NCBI RefSeq assembly: GCF_963678635.1
Contig: NC_087063.1
Location: 13,461,006-13,525,005 of the forward strand
DNA from: Symsagittifera roscoffensis
Taxonomy: Eukaryota; Xenacoelomorpha; Acoela; Convolutidae
Direction of reading: 5' to 3'
DNA: 64,000 bases
The translations under genes were made by a program, and so were the position numbers. Positions 1-11,389 of this stretch are shown here, piece by piece; position 1 is the first letter of the stretch; every line of letters begins with the position of its first letter. The notes under the pieces were generated by a model that saw only the letters and a program-made list of their open reading frames with translations, searched no databases and was not told where the DNA came from.

Positions 1-3000
1 GAACCAGTAGTTCTGTGATAGGCTTCACTATCCTTCAGATTCATTTCGTTTTCTACAGCTTCTCGCCAGCCTCCAATCTTCTGCTCTGTCTGTAACGCTC
101 CAGGGAATATCTCCACGCTGAGGGACGTCACTAGCTCATGGGCACGCTCCAGGCGCTCGAGCGATTCTATCGAACTCGTCATGCTACAAAATCCCAAGGC
201 TGTGATCAGGTTTACGTCCGTCACCCCATGGCAGTCTGCAACCAACTCCATGGCACTCTTATCTGACATGCTCAATCTTCCGTACAATCGTGCCAGTTGT
301 CGATGCTGCTCGCTCAGCGTGATCAGGCAGTGTCCCAGGTTACAAACATGTCCTTCCATCCCACTGTGTTGAGCCAAGCATGTGCCCTGCTTCAACCAAT
401 TACTCGGTGTACCTTCCTCGGACAGCTCCGTGGACGGGTTGCTCTTCCTCTTCGTCAATCTCATGGCCAGCAGGTGATGTATCATGGCCAGATCATGTAA
501 ACTCGCATCATCATCCCGGTCTAACATGATATCCGCGGTCATGTCCCAGATTAAGCCTGCGTTAGGATGGGGACACCAGGAAGGCTTCATGAGTTCCCAC
601 ATCACTACTAGACTGGTTTTCAAGGGACCGTCCCAAGAACCACAATCAAAACTCACTTGCCCTTTTAGCTCGGGAATCGAGGGTTCGACCACTCGTTCTT
701 CCAAAATAATTCCCAGCTTGGGTTGTTCCACCATCAGCATTCCGATTTCCTTAATTCGTTCAACCCAGAAGTTGAGCACTGTGACTTGCTCATAGTCGAA
801 GTACGCTTCCCTGGCTTCTTCGTTCACGAAGGGATTATACGCCATCCCCGGTATGCCAGACACATATTGGAACGACTTCAGTTTCCCTAGTGTTGCAAAC
901 TCTTTTTGTCCTCTGACCGCTTCAATCAACTCTCGGCTCACTTTCAATTCTTTGTTGGAGTATCTTCTCACCTCTTCCAACTTGCGATAGCTTTCCATAT
1001 CATTCGACTCCTTGCTTGGCACGGTCAATGGCATGTCCTGATATAGCTCTAGGAGTGCCCTAAGGAAGTTTCTTTCACAATCAACTCCCTTTTGCCGAAT
1101 GATCTTTATACATTCTCCCAACACAGGAGTGGGGATACGATCCACCACGAACCTGACAAAGCAAAGGGCATCCTTACGCTTAGCCCATGCTATCGCTGAA
1201 TCGTCTTTCGAAATCAATGCTCGTAGAGCTTCCAACAATTCTAGCTCTTGTTCTCGTGATCTCGAATCATTACTGGCTTCATACTCCGCCTTTTTGATGC
1301 CCATCAGGCACCAAGCCAACCGTACTTGCAGATCAGTTCTCACGCAAGGATGAGCCAGGTATGCTGCTACCTTCGCAGGTGCATTCATCGTCTCATCGAA
1401 GTATTTCTGGAGGGCCGCCCTCCAAGAAATCTCTAGCAGTTTTTCCAATCCAATTTCATTCACTTCTGATGACATCACTGTGCCATACTCTCTTCGATTG
1501 AAGTTAGAGTTCTCCGTAAGCCCTTTCAGATATTCTTGCATGGCTCGCTTCTCGCTCCAAGCCATCAGGTGCCCTCTCGCGGAGTTCCTCGCTTTCAACA
1601 TCTCCACATAACACCCTGCCGGATCTCCCATGTGGACCGATTCCGGCACAGTTATTCGACTGTACTCGACCACGTCGAGTTGTCCTTCCAGTTTCAACTT
1701 GGCCATGTTGATTCGCGAGGGCCTATAATCTTCAAGTCCTCCAGATCCACATTGACTGATGATTTCCAATTCTAACTTAGTGTCCGCCAGGGTTCGCGCC
1801 GTCTTCTTCGATCTAGTGGCGGTTACGGTCAGACCTGCCAAGAGCATAGGGGGTATCAGATTCTCTTTTTCTCCCCCTGTCAGCGTTGCGCTATCTCCTT
1901 GCCCGCTCTCGCCTGAACGACCTGCGCTCTTTAAAGAGGTCACCACTGCGCTGGCTCTCGACTTCACCACTCTCGGGTTCATGGCTCGACTTCCTGTTTT
2001 CCCTTTTAGTCGCTTCAGCCCTTTCCTGGCTCGTCTGACAGGTAATTTCTTTGCAACATGATGATCATCGGCACTGTCTTCTGTTACTGACTCGGTCAGA
2101 ACATCCGACTCCATGGAGCTCACTATTTTCTCCAGGACCTCACGCATGATGGGTTGGTTCAATCCCACCTTCATTATGGACTGCGTCCCATATCGCCTTA
2201 TCACGTCCCATGATTTCTCCATGAAGTTCACTCGGCTCCAGATTGCTCCTGTCTTGCCTTCCAGCTCCATTTGATATCTTTCCCATTCCTCTTCTGGTAA
2301 CGTGCTGAGAAACGATATCTTCATCGACTCTTCGATTTTCCTCCTCCTCGGTGATTCATGAAGCAGTTTCTGCGGATCCCTGCTTCGGCACTCTCTAGCC
2401 TGGCTTATTGGGTCTATCGGAGATAGATCGGCCGACGCCTCCTTTGTAGGAGACATGAAGGACGATGGTGCCATCAACAATAAACTCCCATCGACTTCCC
2501 CATCGTCGTCTTCACTGAACCGGTATTCTAGCAAGTCCCTTTCCAACGCTCCTAGATCCGTCTCTCCCGGTTTCTCCGTCTTACTTCCGGTCCCGTCATC
2601 GTTATCGTCCTGATCCATCAATTCATCGTCGTCCGCATCAGGTTTCGGCTTGGGTCCCGATGGTCCTTGTCGTGCGTCTGTGCCCGAATCCGGCCGAGCC
2701 GGTACGGCCATGTCTCCTACGTGATAAAACAATTCATCATCCACCAGGAATTCTACTAACTCCTCGCCATGTGGAGCCAGGTCTTCTATCGTTATATATG
2801 AGCCTCCTCTGCTCTCCCTTGCCACCTCCAGCATCACTACTTTCGCTTCTCCTGACCACTTCAGTCTCGATAAGTCATCCGCGGAAGAATACACTTCGTT
2901 CCACGTTTCAGCCGAGACCTCTGGTCTCCTGGAGGGTAGTGCCTTGATCTTTTTCCTGCTCCAGGCATCGGGGAATGAGAAGTCAAACGTATGCGCGGCG

Positions 3001-6000
3001 GCAGCGTTCCAGCTGATGAAGCGCGGCTCCATCCCTCCACTCCACTTCAGCATTCTCTTCTCTGCGTCACGAGCTGCTCCGATGCGAGGGGCAATGATGG
3101 GAGACGTGACTCCCAACAACATCCTCCTTATCGGTGGATATCGAGGGCATTGGTCCGGCAGCGGCCTGGACCCAGGAAGCCATGTTTGTTGATTCTCTTT
3201 CGCGTGGACGTAGGTTCCTGGCAATTGAGGTACTCCCACAGCCTCTCCTGTATCTTTCACCACTGGTCTCAAATTCCAAAGTTTTGGGTTAAACTGGATG
3301 TGGGACAGATCCTCACGGCCCATTCGGCATTTGAAGTGGTTGTTGAAGTCCATCAACACCCAGCCTGGCTCTGCTATTCTTCCGAACAGCCTATCGTCGC
3401 TAGCTAGCTTTCTCAGTTTACTCTGCTCTACCCAATTCAGCACGGAACAATCCACGACTGAGACCAGGTTGACGTACAACACCGAATTCCTGTACGCTTT
3501 AACTTGCACATCCGGGAACGCAAAAGACATCACCGGTCCATACACCACTGTGACGAATTCCCTCAGTCCGTGGACCAGAGCCAACGGATCAATCCGCATC
3601 ATGACAGCTAAGTCCGTTAGTAAGGGCATGCCACAATACTGCTTGCATTCGCCTGCGTTCGTCGCCACCTTGTCTTCTCCCATGACGCTTCTGTTCTGTT
3701 GCAAGAGGTATTGAAGCAGGAGAGTCCTCCAGTCTTTCATCTTCTTGAGCGAGGCGGTTTCCAACTGTGCATTGAACTCACGACTGGGTCCCTGTAGTTG
3801 TTCAGGGTAACGCAACAGCACAAGCAAGTCTCCCAGTCGACCGTAGGTCATGGCAATCAGAGTCAGGAGTCCATCCAATCTCAAATCTGCCAATGCTTGG
3901 GTAAAGAGGTTTGCCGGTCCTTTCACAAAGTTTTCATGACCAAATGTCACGTATAAGGCTAGCACCAGGCCAATCGACAACTTCCTGATGTCTTTGACGA
4001 AACTCGCGATCAGGTTCCTAGATGCCTTCGGATAGCACGTCGATAGGAAAGATGGCGTCCATCCCACTCCCATTCCACCCAATATGGCATCTGATCGTTC
4101 ATATTGTGCCTTCGTGGCCAGCAAGTCAGCTTGGAACTTGTCCAGCGACATCGTGTTTACGTCTTGCATCAGTTTCAACATCTTGCCTCCAGCCAACTCC
4201 CGGGCATCAAATAGATTCTTCAGATACACGTGTATCTCTTTAATTATTGCCGGCGCATGCTCGAACGCGTCCTCACCCAAGGTGCACAGCCTCGGTGACA
4301 AATACAACCATACGTTGTTGTGCGGCTTCGTACGCAAAGCCATTGCCATGAGGTCCTCCTCCGCTGACGTCATGTTCTTTCTGATCATCCTTCCCTGCTC
4401 ATTCTCTGCATGATCCATCTGTCTGAACCAGAGATCATCAGCCACCTGTTGTACTAACAGATGATCGTCATCTACCCCTGGTCTTAACTTCTGGCATCTG
4501 GCGAAGTTGGACAGCTCCAACCCCAGAACTTCATCTAGCACCAACCGAGTTGTGCTACAATCTCTGAGCCCCTGTATGGCATTCGAAATGTCAGCCCAAA
4601 CGGCGGGAAGCTCAGATCGGGACGGATAGTAATTGTCCGGGTCCACTACTCTGTTCGGGGCAGGAATTATCACGTTAAATATCCCCTCTGCTATCGTTGT
4701 GACCATTGTGTACACAAATTGAAGGGGTTCTGGCAACGCAGCGTAGCCTGGTGACAATACAAAGACCACCTTCACCACATTCATGGTGAAGCGTTGTCTT
4801 GCTGCTGCCTCTACCTCGGCCATCGCCGAGAGCAGTGTCATTATCGCCTCCCCTATAACCTCGTTACTCGGGATCGACCCATCCGTCAGACGTGACAATA
4901 AGCCTCTGCTTTGTAAATGATCATTTGAGCCTGCAACCACTATCACCTGCGGCTACATGCTGAACACCCTTCGTACACTTATCATCATGCCTATCGCCTG
5001 TCCCCAGTCCAGTTTAGGCGCCGTCAAGAAGATCACATCGGGCCAAAAGAGAGAACGGGGCGTGTAGAGATAATCGGAGCCGGCCACAATCAGATATTTT
5101 GCAGCCTTCATGTCCAAGGGATCATAAGCTGCAAAAAGGCCATCGCCTACTGGGGCCTTCAGGTTCCCATATCTCTTATCGTCTCCAACCACTGTTGTAA
5201 TTCGGGGGTAGTCCCTCGAATACTCGCCAGGCGTCTGACCGGGTGGTTTAGCAAATTGTCTGTACATCTTGTGATGCTTGTTGTTGGGCTTGTTCTCCGT
5301 CTGGAATTTGCCCTTGCGAGCAGGTGGTGTCCTTTCCCGGGTCCTATCTCGAACGTCGGTGAGTGACCGGGTGTTTAGAGGTCCAAAGGTATTGTCATGA
5401 GGTAATCCATCCAGGTCTACATGTCGGAGTGAGGTCGAGGAGCTGAATTTCTCCTGCTCTGCTAGCAGCCAATCCACGCCCGGTATCCGATAAAGTCGCG
5501 ACACTGTGGGACTTTCTCCGCCAGTCATTCTCATTGCATCCTCCCGACACGTCAAGGTATTCATGTTCAACTTCGCCGACATGTCCGTCTTATACTGACC
5601 CCAATGACTAGGATCTGATCTATTCCAAAGCAGCCTGCTGCCTGATTCGATTCCCTCCGCTGGCACGGTACTTGCAGACGGTCCTGCTGTCGAAGCAGGA
5701 TTTGTCGTGGCAGGCGAATCGTTCCTCCTAGACGCGGTCTGGGAGTTATTCCTGTTGTTCTGTTCCACCGATCTGCCGAGTCGGCTTCCAATCGATTGCG
5801 GCCTGGGAGGAGGAGCAGTCCCTAGCCTGTCTCTCACGTTTGAGCTCGGAGCGACGGTTACGGCTCCAACTGTCTCCGTTGCCAAGGGCCCTAGACGGTT
5901 GGCGAGGGATTCGGGCACGGTTGCCCTTATTCTACTCCCTCCGGTCGAATTGGTCCGAGCCAAAGAACCGGTCGCCCTCGACTCTTGCTCCGCTTCCCTC

Positions 6001-7673
6001 AATTGCGTCTGAAACACATCATTAATCCAATGCCTCCCTCGTTGGGTATTGAAGTGCACTCCATCTTTAGTGAGCGCGATGTGGTCAGTCATGCGCAGCA
6101 TATTTTCGAGATCCAGGAGTCGCAACTCGCCAGGGTTGTTTCTCACCAGACTGCGGGTCATTTCATTCCACCGCGTCACGTTGCTATTCATGAAATCTGC
6201 AGCTATGGTGCCCACCAAAGGATTTGGTGGTATCGTGCACAGGATCACGAGCTTGGGTCTGTACTTTTCTTTCAATTCGTTCAAGAGACACACCAATAGA
6301 GGTTCCCACTTGTTCTCCGGAGTCACGGGGGCTCTCGAGACGTCATTGGTCCCCAGCATTATTATTAACGTATCCAGATGATCCTCGCTCTGGAACTCCA
6401 TCATTTTGATGACTTGAGCCACTGACGCTCCTCCAAAGGACAGAATGGTAGTCTGACCATAGACGAAGATCTCATTCAGATCTCTCACCAAACTGTCTCC
6501 AATGATCAAATGGCGACTCCCTGGGGGAATTACTTGGTCGTTCGTGGCGGGGTCATGCTCGGCTGGCACTTGCGTGAACTGATGACGTGCCATCAGATTC
6601 TTCCTGATGTCTACCACGCGAGACTTCTCAAAGACTCCGCCAGGCGCAGAACACGCTATCGTGCGGGTTGCTCGCTCCGAGCTATTTGATGAATGATCAC
6701 GACGCTGGGAAGGAACGATCCTAGCCAGTGTCCGCTCAGTGCCTCTGTTGATCTCATCCATTGCGACTCTGGCCACTTGGTTAAATGATTCCTGGAATTG
6801 AGGAGCTAGATAGGTGTCAGAAGGGTCTGGTATCGTGAACCTCTGACTCGAAGCAGACGGTCGTGTCTGCTGAGGAGCCTCGGGCCTCCTTGATGCACGC
6901 AAATCCAGAACCTCAGGTCCTCTCGATGCGCACAGCTCCTGCGCTGTTGTCCTGGGGCGTGTGTCGTTGGATCCCTCCGAGGATCTCATGCTCGCCAGGA
7001 TTTCCGGTGACACTTGGCTCACCTTCGCCATATATAGCTCCTTCAGGTGCTTTATTTCATCCTCCTTGTAGGCCACCTGCAGATCTTCAAACTTCTTTTT
7101 CCATTCGTCTATCTCTCGAGCTATCGCCCTGTACTCCTGAAGTTTGGCACACAGCTCACTCTGATCTCTCTCCTTCTTCTCCAGTGTCTCAATCGTCTCC
7201 GACGTCTGGATCTCTATCTCGCTCACTCTCACTCTCTTCAGGGGAGGAGCAGCTGTTGGAGAGTCGACAGAGTGTGACGGGCCTGGCCCATCACGTTGTC
7301 TCTTCGCTCCAATGAGTGGCTGCGCAGGTTGGACGGGTAAGGGCATCTCACCTAGCCGGTGGTCCCTTTGTTCACCTAGTCCTGGCTCACGAGCCAGGTC
7401 GTGGCCAGACATTTCTCCACGCCTCCATCTCATCAATCGGTTTCGGCCTCTCTCGGCGGTCCCGGACTCACCGAAGGCCAACATCAACACGACTTCTGTA
7501 GGGCTATTCCCTCGACCCTCTCTTCCTAGTGCATTGAGGAGTGCGACCACAAACATCGCCAACCCCGGGTCTTCTCGTGTGAAATGACAATCGATCAGCC
7601 GCTGATAGATCTCGTCTAGAGTCGCTCCTAGACTCGCTGAGAGGAATTCCATGAGTTCGTTCGTGTCACCCAT
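1..7673 (-). pseudogene. ORF2 polyprotein of giant element 1 (env position), with SGNH hydrolase domain; partial
   Basis: The frame opens at ATG 7673 and runs to base 1 (about 2,557 codons) with one in-frame TAG at 4953-4955. It continues past the window edge; comparison with element 2 suggests roughly 390 more codons. Order: N-terminal region of about 130 residues; basic patch PPLKRVRV; a charged, probably coiled-coil stretch (about residues 155-225); an SGNH/GDSL hydrolase domain (about residues 380-560); a Ser/Asn/Arg-rich linker; then a long region shared with ORF2 of element 2, containing SLFWPDVI and AGSNDHL in a possible second, degenerate SGNH-like domain. The remaining 1,600 codons include hydrophobic segments and acidic stretches but match no family I know. 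The position after pol and the splice-acceptor-like site 84 nt upstream suggest expression from a spliced mRNA, as for env. I see no signal peptide or clear fusion-protein architecture, so calling it Env would be unsupported. Confidence 0.75.
6000..6540 (-). other. SGNH/GDSL hydrolase domain inside ORF2 of element 1
   Basis: The translated minus strand shows the conserved blocks of SGNH hydrolases in order and at normal spacing. Block I is RHLIIGDSLVRDL, with the nucleophile Ser in GDS. A downstream Gly lies in FGGASV, block III is MLGTNDV with the oxyanion Asn, and block V is KDGVHFNTQRGRHWIND with the Asp-x-x-His pair. All four catalytic-class residues are present, so an active esterase or lipase-like enzyme is plausible. 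SGNH esterases are known in ORF1p of CR1-type LINEs; I know of none as a standard part of Ty3/gypsy elements. Element 2 lacks the whole segment (about 486 codons shorter here). Confidence 0.85.
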
Positions 7674-8136
7674 TTCTTATCGTGTTGATTCTTGTCGTCG
7701 TGTGGATTCTTCTTTTGATTCAATGAATTCAATAAACAATTTCTGATCAATCAAGATCTAAAAAACAAGTCGCGATTTAGAACCATCATTTTTGGATACA
7801 ACATCAATCAATTCTTTAAAACTCTTCATTGAAATTCTTTTCACAATTCTGATTTAAAATTTAGCACCAAGGTGGATCGTCCACCTTTATCTTTGTCAGA
7901 GTAGCACGAATGTGCGCTGTCACCTTGATGACCTGGAGTGCCCCAGATCTTTTATGACACAAACATAAAACCTATCATAACAATTGCATAACATAGACAC
8001 ATAAACATCACACACCTATACTATCACATAAAAACATAATCCCTAATACTGTGCCTAAAACCTAACCTAACCTAAAACTTGACCCTAATTCCTATCGAAT
8101 AACTTAATAAAAACCACTTATCGCCGAGCGCAATTC
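7674..8136 (-). promoter_or_regulatory. Spacer between gag-pol and ORF2 with candidate 3' splice site
   Basis: This 463-bp AT-rich spacer has no ORF. On the minus strand it holds a pyrimidine run ending in AG (ACTTGTTTTTTAG, about 7770-7758), 84 nt before the ORF2 ATG. The corresponding site in element 2 (ACTTCTTTTCTAG, about 39745-39733) is 74 nt before its ORF2 ATG and is one of few conserved stretches in an otherwise diverged spacer, followed in both by the sequence ATC(T/C)TGATTGATCA. This is what a splice acceptor for an ORF2 mRNA would look like. The donor was not identified. Confidence 0.5.
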
Positions 8137-8590
8137 TTAGCATATACTCAGATAGTATTTTTTATGTAAGTAAACTTCTATGTCAGTCTCTGAAAATATC
8201 ACATGCACAAGAGCGTACAACTCTCTAGGGTGTAGCTTCCCTCTATTGGGATCATAAACTGGTAACGAGAGAGAGGTCACACCTCTCTCAACCAGGAAAT
8301 CCCTAAGTCGAGTCAAGGCCAATACCAAGCTCTCCGGATTCACGTGTTGCCTATCAGTAGCTTTCGTAACCAAAAAACACAATTATTTCCCTGGTATCTG
8401 TGATGCAACAGGGGGCAACGCTATCACCCCTCCTACACCAGGCCTCTGTTTCCACAAAAACTCGATATTCTTGTACTCTCTTTTAAAGTCGGCCGCTAGT
8501 GCTGTTTTGAAGCTTACTTCCGCCGTTATCGCTATGGCGCACGTGCGTTCCGTGAGTATGAAATCGCTGTCCGTTATGACGATATTGTTC
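8137..8590 (-). other. Macro-like domain at the C terminus of Pol (element 1)
   Basis: The last 150 codons resemble the compact macro domains of the TARG1/Poa1 type. They show a hydrophobic strand followed by FKREYKN (compare the family's IAxxFK helix), a Gly-rich turn, then YLCFLVTKA, a helix (LVLALTRLRDFL), the strand SLSLPVYDPNRGKL in the position of the family's SMPRIGCGLDRL, and ALVHVIFSETDIEVYL matching the terminal EEVFxxTDIxITVY pattern. Both ligand loops are altered: the usual MGxGIA is FKTALAA and GCGLDRL is YDPNRGKL, so ADP-ribose binding or hydrolysis is not assured. A TAA (8383-8385) interrupts this copy where element 2 encodes Tyr. Confidence 0.6.
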
Positions 8591-11208
8591 GAATAGTGGT
8601 TCGGTAGATCAAAATACGATTCAAAGATTCGTCCAAAAGGTGGTTTCTTAGCATTCTCGCCCTCTGTCTCTAGTTCTCCGGTTTCTCTTGCCGATTTCAA
8701 TTTTTTTATTATGAGATTTTTGGTGTGGGTGAGTCCTACCCCCACTCCCCGGACAAAAATATCCATCGACGTCCCCGTCGATCGCCCAAAGTCTAGGAGA
8801 CCGAGGTTGGGTTGTGGAACACGTAGAGGACCATCTGGGGCGACCCAGTTGGACTCGGTATTGTCATGACTGATGTATTTGACGCCGTCTCTATCGACGT
8901 CCTGAATCGTCAGGATCGTCTCTTGTGGATCTGTCGGCAGATCGTGGAGCCATTCGAGCACGCGCAAGTTTGTTAGTTCTTGCTCATGAGTCTGTTCCGC
9001 TTCTGGTTCGAACTCCACTTCCGGTTCTGATCGATCGTCGATCCAATCTTGATCCATATCGTTCACAAGGTCGATTTCTTCTAGCATCGCCACTTCGTCC
9101 AGTCCCACCAGCGAGTCTATGACATCACTCACTACTATCCGGTCTACAACGAAGTCCTCGCCATACGGATTGTTTTTCTTCTGGTTTTTTCCTCTCTTGC
9201 TTTGGCGTGTTTCCGTGGTGAGAGGAAAGTCAGGCTGTATTCCTTTGTCGATTTCGGTTTGTTCCGGGCAATCCCAGTCTTCTTCGGCATAGGGTAGAGT
9301 TTCATCGTCCACCTCTACTCGTTCAGTCAACTCGAGATCCAGTGGTAGATCGCAATCGTCCACCACCTCATTCCCGTCGTTCTTGTCGCGAGTACCCCTT
9401 TCATTCACTTCACAAGCAGGATCCACTATTAAATAGTCTCCCTCTTGCATGTCCGCTGGGATGCACCAATCCTCTGACGAGGCATTGTGTGGTTTGATGT
9501 TCTCGTAATGAGCCGCTCTTCCAGTGCTCAGTCGATAAAAACGACCTCCTTGGTGCACCTCTGTTATCTGAAATGGACCACGCCATTTCTTTAATAGTTT
9601 CTTGATTCCTTTTGGTGGAACCACTTCCTGGAACACCCAGACGTAATCGCCAACTGAGTAGGCTTTTGCATCGGCTGTCCTTTTGTCAAACCTCCTTTTT
9701 TGTCTAATTTGCGCCTGTTGCGTATTCCTCCTGCATAAGTCATTGAGGTCCTGTTGTCTTCTAATAACGTCCCGCACGTACGTTTGCGGTGCTGTCCTCT
9801 TCCCCTCATACTCAGGGTAGAAAAACGTCATCGGGAGCGCTTTTTCATGACCCGTTAACATCATGTGCGGACTTATTCCCGTGGTGGAATGCTCCGTACT
9901 GTTGTAAGCACCCATCACTTGCGGCAAGTGCTTGTCCCAGTCATCCATGTAGCGTTAGCAGTAGACTCTCAACATGGATACCAGAGTGCGATTCTGCCTC
10001 TCGACTAGGCCATTCGTTTGCGGGTGATAAGTGGTCGAGTGGGCCTGCGCTACCTGCGACCTTTTCATTAACTCTTTCGTGAGATCACCTACGAATGCTT
10101 TGCCATTGTCCGATTGGAACGTGATGGGGCAGCCATGCCTTGCTATCCACACATTTATCAAATGATCGCATGTTTCTTCTGCCGATGCTGTTATGCACGG
10201 TGCTGCCTCCGCATACTTCGTAAAATGGTCGATCATTACCAGCACCTGATTATAGCCCGTTGCTGTCATACAGATTTTCTGATGATCAATTTGCACCACT
10301 TCGTTGAAACCTGACGACTCTATTGACTGTAGGGGGAACCTTAGCTTCCTGGGATCCTTCGCTTGCTGACATGACATGCATGCTGCGATCCACTTCTCAC
10401 AAGCCTTCTTCAATCCCGGCCATTCAAATCGTTTCTGTATCCTGTTATACACTTTGTCCACGCCTTGATGACCCATCTGATCATGTGAACGAAAGAGCAA
10501 TTCGGTCTGGTACAACTGTGGTAACACTATTGAATTGTATTTATAAAGGACCTTGACCTCCTCCTTGCGCTTACAGTCTACGGTTCCGTCCTTATTCAGG
10601 TACAACAAGTCGTTTCGCTTCAGGTAGAATTGCTTCAGGATTTTGTAGCTGTCTTCTTCCAAGTCTCCCTTGTCAGGTGCTCCATTCTCAATCCATCTCC
10701 TGAGACTGCTCGTCATTCTATCATTTCGTTGAGCCCTTAGGAGATCCGACAGCCTGTACCTGGCTTTCAAATACGTCTTCACCACGTTCATTTGCCCACT
10801 CATTATCTCCGGAGCATGAGCATCGTCCATCAACTTGACACACCATATCTTTTTCAAAGGCGTCGCTTCCTGCACAGATGGTTCCAGATTGGTACGGACG
10901 ACCGTACCATGTGGCAGCAATCTGGTTGGGCGTTTCGAAACTGCTATCAGCTCGAGCTCGTCTGCGGCAATATCTACCACAGTGCCCTCTTCATCTGAGG
11001 TGTATCTATCCCTGTCTGGATCCTGATGTGTTTCTCGGTCCAGCCCACGCTGCTTCCAGTCTACCAATAAGAAGTGGATTGCGATCTCTGACATATCGGA
11101 GTTGGAAGCTGTTTCAGACGCGTTGTCCCAGGACTGGGGTCTCGAGTCAACACTTGAGTCGACTGATTCTTCAACATCATATTCCAAGTTGTCTGAGATG
11201 TTTCTTGA

Positions 11209-11389
11209 CTCCCCGGACAAAACTCTGTCCATCGGTCGCTTTGAACCCGACTCCCCGGACAAAATTCTGCCCCTAGGTGGTCTAGTCAACCTCTCCCCGG
11301 ACAAGTCGTCCTGCACGGGCTCAAAGGTGTCTGACTCCTCAGAGGAGACGTCCTTGGCTGGTTCGAAGGTGTCAGACTCCCCGGACATT
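11209..11389 (-). repeat. LSGE peptide / TGTCCGGGGAG nucleotide repeats in the RNase H-integrase linker
   Basis: Four copies of plus-strand CTCCCCGGACA lie at about 11209, 11251, 11293 and 11377. In the pol frame they encode (L/M)SGE within an acidic, Ser/Asp/Glu-rich linker. Element 2 has three more in the same linker (42937, 43003, 43069). The nucleotide core is invariant although other linker codons differ widely. Confidence 0.8.

Noticed and set aside
8055-8085. CCTAA repeats resembling arthropod telomere sequence
   Set aside because: Only about three imperfect units inside a retroelement spacer; too short to mean a telomeric site.
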